Translations under genes and position numbers: made by a program
The notes under the pieces: model-generated
Told to the model about the DNA's origin: nothing
Databases searched by the model: none
What the model saw: only the letters and a program-made list of their open reading frames with translations
DNA from: Pseudoips prasinana
Lineage: Eukaryota > Arthropoda > Insecta > Lepidoptera > Nolidae
Assembly: GCA_951640165.1 (NCBI GenBank)
Contig: OX621237.1
Coordinates: 19,220,001-19,284,000, forward strand
DNA length: 64,000 bases
Direction: 5' to 3'
Part shown: piece by piece, positions 20,801-35,800 of the stretch
Layout of the letters: the number at the start of each line of letters is the position of its first letter
Numbering within the stretch: position 1 is the stretch's first letter

Positions 20801-23800
20801 CAGCCGCCAGATGGCAGCTGTGTTTCAGCCAGCCACGCCGCTGCTCTCTGCGCTCCTATGGCTTCTACTGGAATGTAGCGCGCGCAGCGGGACAGCCAGC
20901 GAGCTGCTACTGCGGTCATCCTGCAAGTACGTTTGTATTGATTGAATGAACATTATATTGACTCATTTGGACATAAAATAATATCCATCTAATCTTTGAG
21001 CATTTTCCTCACCAAACATCGCCTTCAGCGTCTGTATCTATTTCCGGTGCAAAGGATCCATCAGGACGTCTGTAAGCCATCAATCGTTGGTAGCCAATCT
21101 CTGCTAAGTCGCGTGCCTCTTTGGTGGTCGCCACTTCTTCTTGCCCGGTCACCTGAATGAATGAAAATGTTGTTCTAATTGAACTGGAAAATCCCTCACA
21201 TGCGAGACTGTAGTTAGCAATGATTGGACTTAGTGGGTGACTAAGACTGGTCACGAAAGTATTTCCGATAGGATCTGACTACGAGAAAAACTGCCGAGGA
21301 TTCTGAATGCGGCCATCTGGAATATTTATGCAGCCGCTAAAGTTATGATAAGCAGCTTCCAACGCGGTTTGTACAAAACACATACCTGCAAGTAGTCTAG
21401 CAGCACGCAAGCCAGCGCAAGCGGACGTGCTGCATGCGGCGGATCCGCAGCGGGGGCGGGCGGACCTTTGGCAGCCGCCAGGGCGACGGCAAGCAGTTCG
21501 CCAGTAGCCTCTAGGGTGCTCGGTCCCGGCCGCACGCCAGCTGGCACGTCCAGCGTCACGTTGGCCCGAGCAACTCCACGTCGAGCATCAACCAAACTCC
21601 ATGAAAAGAGGTCTTCTTCGTAGCCGTCCTGAGGAACAAGGTTTTGTTTTGAAATGAACAACAAATTTGAGCTTGGTTTCTTCGTATCGGATACAGACTC
21701 CATTTTGCGTCCCTTTTTATTAGAAAAGGTTATATACCTTAACTTGGATAGTCCGGAAGAGCGAGTTGGAGACGCCGTTACCGCTGGCTTCGACGATGAC
21801 AGGTGCGTCACCGGAGCGCACCGCCGTTACCAGGAAGGCTGTGCTTACCGTGCCGCGGGCCGGCACCGTCACACGGATGCGGCGGAACAGCTCGATTTCT
21901 AATTAATCAACAAAATATTCAAATAGTGTATTGTTGCTACGAGCGAAAAGTAACTTCTTGGTGCAACGATTATTATAGTTGAAATAATAGTTACCTACTA
22001 CTTGTACAGTTCATTCACCTAGACATCAACAAAAGTTTAATCAATTTACATCTATAATACAATTTTAAGTAACATTAATTTTAAGAAACATTTATAATGC
22101 CAGTGGAAATATATAAATATCTGTTAAAAATAACTATTCTTTATTAAATTTATAAAACGTTTCAGTAGCCTCTATTAAATAATAAAAATTGAGTAATAAA
22201 AACAAAGAAATAATACTGCAATGTTATGGTTTTATTTTCTGCAGTTTTTATTAAAATTGCCATCAAGATATTTTCTGCTTACGTTGTGAACAATTAGATA
22301 TTAAGTCGATATTAAAAGAATAAAATATGTTTGATCTATGGCTCATCAGCTTAAAGGAGACCAGCCGAACTACTACTATAGACTTCAGAACTATTTATCG
22401 TTGCTGTGGAAAAGTTGCTACCACCCGACGTATTCAGTATCATCAATGTGTGTTCAGAATTTATTGATAAAGGTATAGGTAAGTAACCTTGTGCGGCGAA
22501 TTAATTTCAAAGTCAATTCTAAATATCAATAAAATCTTACTTTTCGATGAATCGAGTTCGTTATCCAGTGGTTCGAATTCGAAATATTGGTCGTTGTTGT
22601 GGAAAGTGACCTCGACCGTTGTGTCCACTGCCAGTGTAGTCTTCAGTATTATCACGGCAGCTACAGTTTCCCCACGTTGCAGACTCGCGGGTAATTCATC
22701 AGTTAAGGATAGTGGTACGGAAGTAGTGAACTGCTGCGGGGAAGCCAAGCCCAGGCCCAGTGTTGGGTGCACAGAAAATGCTCCGATGGCAAATTCGCCC
22801 GGAGTCACCGCAGTCCAACGTTCCTTGGCACCATTACCATCGAAACTAAAAAAAATTATAAAGGACGTTTACTTAACTAATTTGAAATTTATTCAGGCGA
22901 ATATATGTATATCGATTTACTTCTTGTTTTCAAAAATGGATATTTCTATGCTCTGTCATTGAAGCTGCTGCCTATTCTCTGGTAGAAATTCCCTTAAAAC
23001 GACTTCTATGCCCCCCATTAGGAAGAGATGAGTGGTGGTTTTCTTTGATGTCAGCTACACAGTACAGTACTGTTGTTATAACATTACAAAGAGATGGTCT
23101 ACTGTAGTCCCTTCTAGTTTAGCATCAGGAATGTTGAAGCCATGTACTCGTATCATAAGAGACGATCACAAATGTGTTATTGCATGCGTATTACCCTCAT
23201 TCTAGTAGGGATAGGGACAATCGTTAGGAAAATCGTTGAACCCTAGCCTTGACCTTAACCCTCGCCTATAAAAATCATATTATTTCTAAATTGCTTACGT
23301 TCATTTTTATCTTATGTGTATACATACCCTACAGTAAGGTTGGCGAGCATCCATGTAGGTTCAGGGGAGACTCTGAGGAAGTAACGCGGTGAAGGTGGTG
23401 GTGGCAGCCGGCTGAATGCGTATGGCCCAGCCTGAGGCGCGCGTGTTCCCGTCTCAATAGTCGGCTGCGTGGGAGCTATGCCTTGGGACAGATTTATTTC
23501 ATAGATTATAGAATTTCAATCATATGTGTTTTTTTTATATATTGTGACTTCTAAGGCTAGGTTCTGTTTGGATATCTGAGTACCTAGGTATATAGTAGAG
23601 TATATATTTTGAATAAATAGTAATGTCGTTGGTTTTAGTGTACAGGAGTTGGAGTGACAGACATATAGGTAAGTGTAAAAGAAACCTATACCTACACATA
23701 ACTAACAGTAGTATTTACGGCAAATCCAGTTTACTCCACATACATCCCCCCTCTTTTTGGGAATTATAGTGTCCTCCTGATCAAATTTCGACCACGTTAG

Positions 23801-26800
23801 CAAGTCTCAAAAGGGACTAGTCACTCGCGCGGCATATATTATCTTCAAGTCTATATTAAATTAAAATACTCTTAATTTCCTATCATGAAATGATAAGAAG
23901 CGCTGGCTTAGTGGCGAAGTGGAGTTCAGGTGTAGAAAAAAACAGGCTTTACGTGCTCGTCAAGGAATGAAGTTGAAATATCGCAAACTTTGTTACTTTG
24001 AGTACTTTTTATTCTGTGCTTTGGGCAGCTGCTGATCATTTTTATCATTTCCAATAGCTTTTCTTCGTACTCGAATTTTTACCTTCATTAACTGTGGTTG
24101 TACACGTTACAGATAGACCAACGAGTTAATCAAAATACAATGTGCCCCAAAATCTATTCGTGACTAGCCAGTACTAGAAAGTAGCTGTCATTAGTTCTGT
24201 AGATAAACTACTTTGAAAGATGTAACAAGATATTCTATGGTATATTGGTGGACTCACCATCTGGATTAGTTTTAATTAATACTCCATCCGTAAGTATTAC
24301 TACTCCGGCATTCTGAAACAAAAGTACATTTTTTGATAATTTTGTTTTTATCCTCAAATATAATAAGTGCAATTGTAAAGGTTACGAACTAGGAACACGT
24401 CGGATGAGGTGTAGCCTCCCAAGTCTAAACCCATTCCTGGAAGATGATCTTCATTCTTGAAAACGGAGTGTGCCAAACCATTGAAGCTTTCTACTTCACG
24501 TTCAACCTGTAACATTTATTTCTTTCAAGTAACACTGCGATAGGAACCTGTCACTATAGGGTGATTGGAAACCTCGGGGATGAATAGCAATAGGACAGTA
24601 TCCATACATAAGTAAAATTTGGTTCCTGTTTCTATTCACCCCGGAATTTCTAATCACCCTGTTTTACGGTATTTAGTTCCCGTCCCGATTTGATTTCGTA
24701 TAATAAACTACCCACATCGAGTAATTATTTCAAGAAAGACTATTTATTACATATATTGTTATCATGTAAATGACTTTGTGTTATGAGAATGAATATCTTT
24801 TAACCTAAAATGCACATAATGATAACTAGTTAGTTAGGTAACTAGTAAAGTAGTATTAATTATCACGTCCCGTATTGTTATTTGTCCCGTTTATCAATAT
24901 TTCAATATATCTAAAGTAAAATCTACGTAAAAATATGACTGGATGAAGAAACAGGAACCTCTTCCTGGTGGTTCTTCTCAACAGTAATTTAATTGGCTTA
25001 ATTTATCATGTTTGGAGCGAATTGCTTTTTGTTGTCGTTATTTTCCATTGTTATTTTATTATAATAAACAGCCAGTTCTCAAGAACAATGGCAACCCTAT
25101 TTATATGCCATATCCTGCGCTAGTAACGCCATAAACGCAACCCTCCCGACAAGAAACAAGAAACAGTTATACCTACATATATAGTAATATGTAGGTATAA
25201 CTGTTTCTTGTTCGCTTTGCTACTCACAGTATGCATGTCCAATCCGCTGCCTAGTCCGTTGTCTTGTGCTAATCCGTTGCGTATGGCAGCTGTATCCTGT
25301 GCCAGCAGTCCCACGAAAGCACTCGCTTCACCTAACACGCGAAGTTCTACCAGCGTGTTCGGTTTAGTGGTGATTCCACCACTTGATACTGGTGATATTG
25401 AGATCTGAAGAATAATAGATGATACTATAAGTGTCATTGCTCTAAGTACCTACCTATAGAAAAACTATTCCGAATAAATACAATATCCTACTAAGTAACT
25501 ATTGCTACTGACATTGTCACCGCTTTTGGCAGATTATGATAGTTGTAAATTTGTTGTTTCATCATCATCGTAACAACTGTAAGAAGTCCACTGCTGGACA
25601 AAAGCCTCCCCAAGAATCATAATTACGGGGACATGCTATAATCCACGCTTGGCTGACGGGTTGGCGATCGCAGTATGATGGTCATAGTACTCAGAAAGAA
25701 GATGCTGCCTGACCTCTGGTAGATATTCCCTCGGGTCGACTTCTATGCCCGCCACGGGATGAGATGGGGTGATGATATTCTGAAATTCGCCGCTTTGTTT
25801 ACTTACTTAAAATTTCAATTTCATTTTTGCGATACATTATGGCAGGCCATCGATGTTCCAGCTGACTAACAGACCTATGACATATTTCATTGGCTTAACT
25901 ACTACAGTAGGTCCGACAGCTAGACGTGGTGAAGGACAGAGACGCTTAGTAATTACACAGCTTTTGCGGTCACCCATCTTAACGCGTTAACTCTTATTTA
26001 AGGACTAGTGAGAGCAACAGGTGTGAGTTAATCAAACCGTGATGCAATAAATTGTTGCATCACAGACTTATGATTATCGAGTTTTTCCTTCGATAGTACG
26101 TTTAATACGTTTATTGTTCTAGCTGCTGTCATTGTATAGCAATAACGAAATGTTTTTAAACTCTGTCTGTATAAATGTTGTACAAAAAGCTCAGTAACTC
26201 ACATCGTTCTGTAGCAGGTTCTTATGCGGTGCATACACTGCGGCGACGAGGAGGTTGTTGTGCGTGGCGTCGAGGCGCGGGTACCACGCCAGGAGCGTGC
26301 AGCCGGGAGCCATGCGCGATGTCACCGGGACCGTCACGTCCACGCTGCGCCGTGCTGGGCTCAACTGCGATATGTTCGGTAATCAAATTTTTGTTAGCTT
26401 CTAGTTAAGATATATACTAGTATACCCTTTATATGCTTACCATTACTTAAGCTTAATGGAAAGCATATAAAGAATATAATATAATTTTAAAATGTATCTA
26501 TCATAATATAAATCTTCAGATTACCAGAGAAAACATGAGCTTGTCATCGAAATATATGCGAGGGTGTTAGTTAATTAGGTGGTGTTTAAGGTGTCAAAAA
26601 CAAGGTCACTTTTAAATGTACATCAGAACGTTCGGTCAAACGATGTAGGGAGCTGACTGCGAGCGTGACGATATTGTGACGTAGGTATAAAATACCAGCC
26701 AAGTAATTTGTTACAGACCAGGGGCTCTACCGGCTAAGTCGTCGAACATAGATTTCTTAAATGGCGTTCAAATAAATAAAGGTTCAAAAAGACTTAATCG

Positions 26801-29800
26801 GTCGTTAAATCGGCTTCAACGTTGACATCGATTCCGGACCATTTATGACGTTACATGTGTTCATGGAAGCCGATTTAACGATTGATTAAGTCATTTTGAA
26901 CCTTTATTTATTTGAACGCCATTTAAGAAATCGATATTCGGCGACTTAGCCGGTAGAGCCCCAGTTCGATTATGTATAGCCGAAAGTTCTGAATTCAAAG
27001 CGTTCGGCCCACGCGAAATTACTTAAAGATTTAGTGACAAAATTGTGACGAGCAACCACTGCTTCTTTAATAGTAAATGTATGTAATGAAATGTATCTGT
27101 TCCATCGAAATTAGTAAGTACTATTATTTGGATGGAACAGACACATTTCATTACCCTTATTACAACAACATTACCAAGACAATAAACTGTTTTTGTTAGA
27201 ATACATGGTCATCTTATTTCCATTGACATTGTACATTTTATAGATTTCTTTTGAAACAAATGATCTAATATCATACTGAGACTAGTGCTTTAAAAACCTG
27301 CAGATTAGTTATTATGGACGACTGCAACATATTAGGCTTGAAGGGGCTTCTAGGCCTTTTCATTGTGGAAGAATCGTTAATCTCAATATTTTGAGGTTAG
27401 GTATATCTTTGATTTTCAATTTACGTTTAATTGTCGACTAAATCTTTATGTATTAAGAATTTCTCTAATATGCCCAGTTAAGAAGATCACATTTGGCCAA
27501 AGTCCTTATATATTCTTAAAACCTAAATTAATTTTACTTGCAACCAGTGGCAGTAAAGGAGTGGTTGCTCGTCACAATTTTGTCACTGAATCTATAGTCA
27601 TTGACAGTTTCTTAAGAGAAATAAACCTGAATCTCCTTAACTAACGACATAAGTGTCTTTAGTTATGGAGATTCAGGTTGATCGAACGGTCAGATATCAG
27701 GACGTTCGGCCATACAGAAATGCCTCTATCTTCGAACTGGTCTATTACAAATTCATTGGCTGGAATTTTAAGCAACACAATCTCACAATGGTTTCACTGC
27801 TGCTTTGAATAAGCGTAGGTCGTTTACATAAAAGTGAGACGTCCGAAAGTATCTTTTTCAACCCACATCAATGATTTAATTATTGATTAATTGAAATAGT
27901 TTACCTATGGATGAAGTAATAAACACATACATATTGAAACATTATATAGGCTATGACTAACATGGAATAGTCCGTAGCAAGCTTTAGCAAGGAAATAATT
28001 ACGCAATCTTATTTTATTTAATCATCATAAGTAAACTATAGCTAATGACTGACCTCTAATGATTTAATAGTGACAATATCTCCTCTGCCCAATATTGCGT
28101 AGTGCACAAGATCCATAGGCTCTGTAGCGGTAATGCGTGCGCGCATCTCCCCGCCCACCGCCGTATCTCTTGTCAAGACTTCTGCTGTCAGGAACTGACC
28201 GTGCGAGTACTCGCTACGCTGCACGTTCACTACGCGCTCTGTCACCTCTTTAAATTTTACCTGGGAAATTAATAATATTATGGAATTAGAAACAGGAGAG
28301 TTTTGAAGTTCCACTTCAGTCGCCTGGTACGTGCATGCTGACATAAGGTTCCTATGATACGGGTGAATATAGACTTCACCCGTATCATAGGAATGTCAAC
28401 CTTATGTTAGCAGGCAACACTTTGCAGGATCGGTCGCTTTTGAGTTAAAACATGTATTGGTCCTCTTTAGGCCTAGTACGAAAGAAGCAGAAAACGAAAC
28501 ATACGAATGAATTCGAGCTCTCGATGGGAAATAAATAATTGGCAAAACTTATCATGCCACGTCAGTATCCAATATTAGCGCTGCGTGTTAAAAAGTCTAC
28601 TAAAACCTCTGGTTTTATACATTTCTTATGACATTCAAACTCAGAAATATAACAAATAATCGTGCTAATCGCATATAGATTTTGCTTGCATGGGGACCGA
28701 ACCCTCCACGTCTAGCTTAGCAGTCAGGGTCACTAACCTCTGGACCACCGTTCAGTTATCATGTTGATATTAAAATCATTATGTTAATATTTTCAGTAAG
28801 ATTCGATCGCTAGTGCTCATCGGGGAAGGTGAAAGGTTCAACAACTCGAGAGAGATGCCATGAGATAGAACCGTCATAGGCTTCGTTACTTACTTATCGT
28901 ATGGGAAGTGGTTACTCTAGAGAGTTGTTTAAGCCGCCCAGTAGGCCTTTGACATAACCTAACGACCGTTGCCTAAGGGCTACAAACGGGACCGACAGCT
29001 TAATGTGCCCTCCGAAACACGGAGACGCTCAGAAATAAAACCACATTGGCGGTCACCCATCTATGGACTAACCGCTAGTTGCTTGACCTTGCCAATCACT
29101 TACGGACCGGTGATGGCATCTGGCTATGAGTGGCTCTAACCCCTAATTAAAAGTACTTGTTTCTCGATTTGGTAGTATGAAAAAGAAACTCACCACTAGG
29201 TTGAGGGTAGAATTGATGTGTGCTTCATCAGGTACAACCGTATAGGTCGTGATACCCTTGTTCAATGATACGGTAGTTATGTTGACGGGAGCGCCGTCGT
29301 CCCAGAGACGTTCCACTGTCACATCTCCTTCCGAACTTATGATCTGTCCTGAAGGGTCCACTACTTCTATCTGTGATCACAAATACACATACTTAACTAT
29401 ATCATTCACCGAGCGAAGAAAGTTCTCCAAATTAAAATGGAAAATGAAAAAAAAAATACCAGATGTTTAAGTTATAGAAAATTACTTATTAGTCTCTAGG
29501 CTAGATAGTAATACATACCTATAAAGTAAATATAAGTTTTTTTTATTTACGAACTTGGTAGTTGGTACTTTAATAAATAAATAAAAAAATACTAATATTG
29601 GCATTTTTTTTTAATTTAGCCTAATAACTTCAAAGATATTTGTTATCGTTAAATTATTATCCTTTCATAAAACAAGCGCAACAGTTTTATTATTAAAATG
29701 TGTATATTTTTCAAGAAATTATTAATTTCTTGGATTACTCTATAAAGTTAATTACCTTTATAGAAACATTCTCGAAATCACTGTTCTACTTTTATTTATA

Positions 29801-32800
29801 ACATGTTACTTATTCGTTCTTAATTTCAATTACATTTTTAAAATGTTTAAATCCATAGCATATTTCAAATGGCACTGTTGCGTAGATAGGTATACAATTA
29901 ATGTTATGACACAAAAACATGTTGGGGAAGTCCAAATTAATTTATTGTTACGCTAACGAAGTAAATTTTTCACTTCGTTGATTTTGAGACATGTATATTT
30001 TGAAGCTTTATTTATTTTTCTTCAAGATACTTTTAAGCTATCATTTGATACAGTAACATCAGTCAAAATATACATACCTACATATAAAACAAGTTCCTAT
30101 TTTATATATTATATTTACCTGCACAATATAAGGCAACGTAGGCTTGAAGTAATCAGGCGCAGTGACTTTCAGTCTATAAGGGGTCCTCAGCAGCAATATT
30201 CGCGAAGATATATTTTGTCTAATCAACGTATCTCTCTCTTCGATAACAGCTTCGACGACCAGCGGCCTCGCTGCATCTTCGGCGAGGTCGAGATCGGTTT
30301 TGAGGTCAAACACTACATCAGCATGGCCGTTAATGTCGACCACTTTGCGGGTAGGCGCTGCGACTACCGGCTGTAGGACACCCGAGAAGAACACGGGGTA
30401 CGCGGATATAGTCAGCTCCCCCCGAACTGGTATGCCGTTGAAATGCCTAAGTGGAACAAATGTTTTATGTGGTAAGTTAGATGAAGAAGTACGCTGTATT
30501 TCAGATAAATATAAATTTTTCATACAAATAAGGAAACTGAAATTTATTGCCTGGGGCCTTATAAATGTAACCGATTATTTCTTCCAAGCATACGATATTA
30601 GTTAAAAATAACCGTTGCCTAGTATTTATTGTATAAATGTATATCTTCTTAACGTAATTATAATAAGTTTAAACCTAAGGTTGACTGGTTTCCTTCGGCA
30701 TTAAGTCATAATTAAGCCATTACGCCTTTTATATTGTGCTAAAGTTAAGTAGTAATAATAAAATAATTAAAAAAGTAAAACTTTACCAGCTGATCAGCAT
30801 ATTTATATGGAAAGTGATAGCATGTTAAGTGCCTATTAGGAGCTTTACTAAATATATTGGTAATTTCCCAATTTACTGTTCTAGAAGATTCTTAGTTAGA
30901 AGGTTATTGATTCGTGTATTTATTCGACTATTTGCGTCTTTATAATAAGTATTTACATTTTACTATATCATACTGGTTTTTAATATTTTGTTAAGATATA
31001 GCAATCTTTCAGAATCTTTATTAAATCCCTTTTTTTGTGTTTGTATATGGGCGGATTTGATCCCTGTAAGTATAATAAAAATAATATCCTGGGAGATTAT
31101 TTACACACGGCCATCTGATCCCAAACTAAGCAGAGCTTGTACCATGGAAACCAGATAACTGATATACTACATATACTACTTTAGTATGTTAGTACACTCT
31201 GAATTACCACATATAAGTCTACAATACACTGGTAAAATGCATTGGATGACAGCGTGGGGTACAGTTTATATTATATATTTTGACGTTCAATTACGACAGT
31301 GGAAGTATGAATGCGCTTAATACAAAGTTACGATAGGTCACTTTCATTTATGTTCCTCCGAAGTACGTAACGAAGGCAGTTACACGAAAACAATTCAAAT
31401 AATGTAATTGCAATGTACGGCTCATAAAATTCACATAGTACAGATAACAACAAAAGTGATTAGTTTTCCCGCTCCAAGTTGATTATTAAGTATAGTTATT
31501 AGATCACAAAAAACATCAAAAATCTTACTACACCATTGATCTCTCTCTATTTACTATAGAGCAAATCAAATCGTTCACTTGCATAACATAAATTACAAAC
31601 AGTGGTTATATTATTATGAATGTGTACTGACCACAAGGTGTGTACCTAAGCTTTTCTTATAGGGTATAGACGTATATGGCAAATGACTGTTCAGAATATT
31701 ATCTCTAATTGCTGTACATTTTCATAAAAAGACGCCATACTGTAAAGTAAATAATTCAAATAAAACAATATTCATCACCATCTTCATTACAGCTGAAAGA
31801 AGTCCACTGCTGGACAAGCCTCCCTCAAGAATTAACTTTGGGGGATATGTCATAATCGTCACGCTTAGCAGATGGGTTGACGCAGTAAGATAATCACATA
31901 AAACAATATTATTTTAAGTAAAAGCTAATTATATTCTACACTCTCTCGCTCTATTAATACTTTATTGATCTAAAGTGTTACGTGGCGATCATAGTCTAGG
32001 CCCTGTATTAATCTAAACTAATATGAACCGAGCATAATTTGTGCCACACGGCCTCTCTGTATCACCCTTTCTTTGTCTAATATTGGTATTGATCCAGAGT
32101 AATAAGAAGCAATCATACTGTAGTCCACACGACTTCCAAAGTAATAAGAGTTGATCATCATTTGGGCCACACGGCTTCTCTATATCGCCCTTTCTTTGTC
32201 TACTATATTGATCCAGAGTAATAAGAAGCAATCATATTATAGTCTACGTGGCCTCTCTAATCTCCTATATTGATCGAGTAATAAGAAGCGATCATATTTT
32301 AGACCATTCGGCCTTTATGTCGCAGTTTCCTTTATACTTCATATTTATTACTGACTTCAATTCTACTGCAGTTCTGTCTATTTTATTCGATGGCAAATGG
32401 AAAATGTTTGTAATGTCCCTTAAACTTTTGTTCAAATAGGCTGTTATAAAGAAAAGTTAATTTTTAAATTAAGCTCTGCATAGATAATTTTGTGCTCCAC
32501 TGTACATCTCCACTCATTCGTAAGTTTGTATTGATAAGAACTGACATCACGTTGCGTCTACGAACGGTTCTTAGGAGTACTTTACGTAATCATTATTCTA
32601 TTCAATTCCTCTGATGAGTTTTTTCTTAATGTAATGTATAACGACAGCTTTCTCTGTGGAAATTCTTTTGTTTAGAGGTTTGATGAGAAATGGTCATGCC
32701 AGTTTTATTATAGACTTCGACGTGTTTATTACTTGCCGACTAGTTTATTATAAGACAGACTAATTTATGGAAAATACAAGTTCGTTTAATGTAAGCTTTT

Positions 32801-35800
32801 GACATTAGAGATTCTGTTTAATAAATCGGTGATTTTAATAACTGGTTCTCGAGACTCTTTAAATTGGGTGATATTAAGCTACTTTGATATTATTAATTCC
32901 CTTCCATGTAGAAATTTGTTTTCAAATATACTTATCGGATGGGCTGTGGCTATCCTAGTGTCAAGAGTTGCTCAAGCTGCCCAATAGCTTAACGACTGTT
33001 GCCAAATGGCTACAACCTGGTCCGACAGATTAATGTGCCGTCCGAAGCACGCTCAGAAATTAAACTTGGCGGCCACCGATCTATAGACTGACCGCGAGCC
33101 TAGTTGCTTAACCTCACCAATCACTTACAGACCAGTGAGATCATCTCACATATCAAAAGGACCGAATCATTGAACGTCAAAATTGATGTCAAAATATTAC
33201 ATAATATACACATATTCAATAATTCCAGTAGTTAGTTTCGAGTTAGTTTATTCGAGTCTCAGGTGTCCTTATATTACATTAGAAAACGGACAGTGGCGTA
33301 AATAATTTTGGGGAAGGGTCAAACCATGTAATCAAGTTACCAAGACTATGTTAAGAGGAGTTAGCGAGCCGAGAAGCTTTGTCGTGGTAGTCTGAAATTA
33401 TTAACTTATTTTGAAGTAATCTTTGTGATTATCCTTCAAGAGTTGTTCAAACCACTCAGTAAGACTACATGCTGTTGCCTGGCTGTAGATTAAACCTACA
33501 GCCGGTAACATGGCAAACCATTGACACTCTCCTTAATAAATCAACTTTGTTTTATCCATCATCTATACACTGACCCGCCTAGGTACTTCATCATGTCACC
33601 CAAAGTACATCCATTGGTGGACAACAGCTTCCCCAAAGTATGGGGGGATATGCCATAATCGCCACGCTTGGCAGGCGGGTTGGCGATCGCAGTTTGATGG
33701 ACATAGTTCACAGAAAAACGCTGCTGTCCGTTCTCTGGAGGGTATTCCCTCGGACGATTTCTACGCCCCCCAAGGGGTGAGATGGGGTGATGATATTCTT
33801 TGCCATCTCCACACAGCAACACAGGTGCTTAATCGTCTCAATTAGATAGAGAAAAAAATATTACTTGGCCGTAACATTGATGTTGAATCTTCCGTCGCTG
33901 AACAGTATCTCCTTGGGCATGTCGATGTCCATCTGGAACCGCGGCTGCACGTAGTCCGCCACCAGCACATGGCGCGAATAGCTCTGTCCACGGACCTCCA
34001 CCTATTTTAAACAACATACTTGTTACTCTCTATATAGGAAAGACTATACGATACTAATAAAGACGGGTTTAATCGTTGACATATTTACGTCCACCTTATC
34101 ACAGTAATATTATAAAGGCGAAAGTTTTTAAGTGTGTATGTTTGTTACTCTTTCACGCAAAAACTGCCGGACGGATTTTGATGAAACCTTGTAGTAATAT
34201 CTATATATATAAATCTATATATATAAAAATCAATGCCACTTTTCGTTGTAATGTTATAACTCAACAACGCCTTTACCGATTTGGCTAATTTTGGTCTTGA
34301 ATTATTCGTGGAAGTCCAGGGAAGGTTTGTACGTAGAGAAAATTTAAAAAAAGTCTTGAAAAAGTGTAAAATCAACATCTTTCTATACTCCCATATACAA
34401 ACAATTTCTACTAATAGTTAAAAGCGTAACGAAGTACGTACTGGGCCGCTAGTAGCTTATATATTCCAATAACACATAGGCTATCACACTAATATTATTA
34501 AGGCGAAAGTTTGTGGGTGTGTTGTTTGTTATTTCTTCACGTCCAAACGGCTGGAGCTATTTTAATAAAATTTAGTATGGAGGTCACTGACACCTTGGAT
34601 TAACACATAGGCTATAATTTATAAAGTTTAACGCGGGTAAAACCGCGGGGCGCAGCTAGTTCTTCATATAGCCAATATGCCATGCATTTACCGTAGTAAT
34701 AATACACTTTAGTATACTCATACGCTGTTTCCGGGCTGGCCTGGACAAAATTGTGTCCACACTGTCGCGACGTGAGTCGTTGGTATGTAAAGTGTGAAGT
34801 AGAATGGCCTTATGCAATTCATCATATTCCGTTCGTTATTATATAACTGGCTAAAAGTGAGTTCTATATGTTTTATTCCTTTCCATAACTTTGACCGCCC
34901 GGACCTTTTTAGATATGGGCTTGCTAAATTAACGCTCAAATATGTAGTACATTATAACGTTTGTACCTAAAAGACTTGTGTAGCATGACGTCACTTGATA
35001 TATTTTAATGGTGTTCTAAAAGTAGCCTCTCATCATATCCACATTTATTTTGGGAAAGTTTGAGGAAATATTTGCAACCTTAACACTGAGTTTATTATTA
35101 TAATTTTATTTATTCTTTAAAAAGACAACGCCCGCACTAGGGAATTTAATCCCTGGGTCGCGGGGTACTTTACAAACATATAATAGACGGACACAAAGTA
35201 CATCCAGGCCTAAAACATCTAATTATGGGTCACACAAATAGTTGTCCGGCGCGGGACTCGAACCCACGACACGAAGCGGTGAGGCGACTTTTATTTAATA
35301 CTTAATTGATTAATAACATTAATCTATGGTAGTCAAACGACTGTTGTTTGAGATAGTGTATTACATAATTAGTTATAATAACATTTGCTGAATTCAAAAC
35401 AAGTTAAATAATAAATCCTTTACTAAATTATTTTGTAGGTTGCTATGATTGAATTGATATTGCCATAATAATAATAATACCTAACCTGAGACATTATTCA
35501 CACACATCATCTGATCCCAAATTAAGCAGGGCTTGTACTATGCCATTGTTAGATATGTTTCCCATTACCGCCCGGCATAAAAATTCCGGATATACCTAAC
35601 TTGCTTCTTGTGCAATCGTTCATATAAGAGATATTGAGGTCATCAGGTAATTAAGAAAACTTTAGAGGTCAACTTCAGCTGCGATAATCCAATTCTTTTT
35701 TAAATAAAATAAAATAAATAAAATAAAAAAAGCTTTTTATTCACGTAGACTTTAAAAAAGCGCTTGTAAATAGTCAGAACATGTTTGTAGTAATATAGTT

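Noticed and set aside
21654..21902. Plus-strand frame over CD109-like exon 14
   Set aside because: Antisense shadow; the minus strand carries conserved macroglobulin sequence and splice sites.
22489..22962. 157-residue plus-strand frame
   Set aside because: Antisense shadow of CD109-like exon 13 (MG7).
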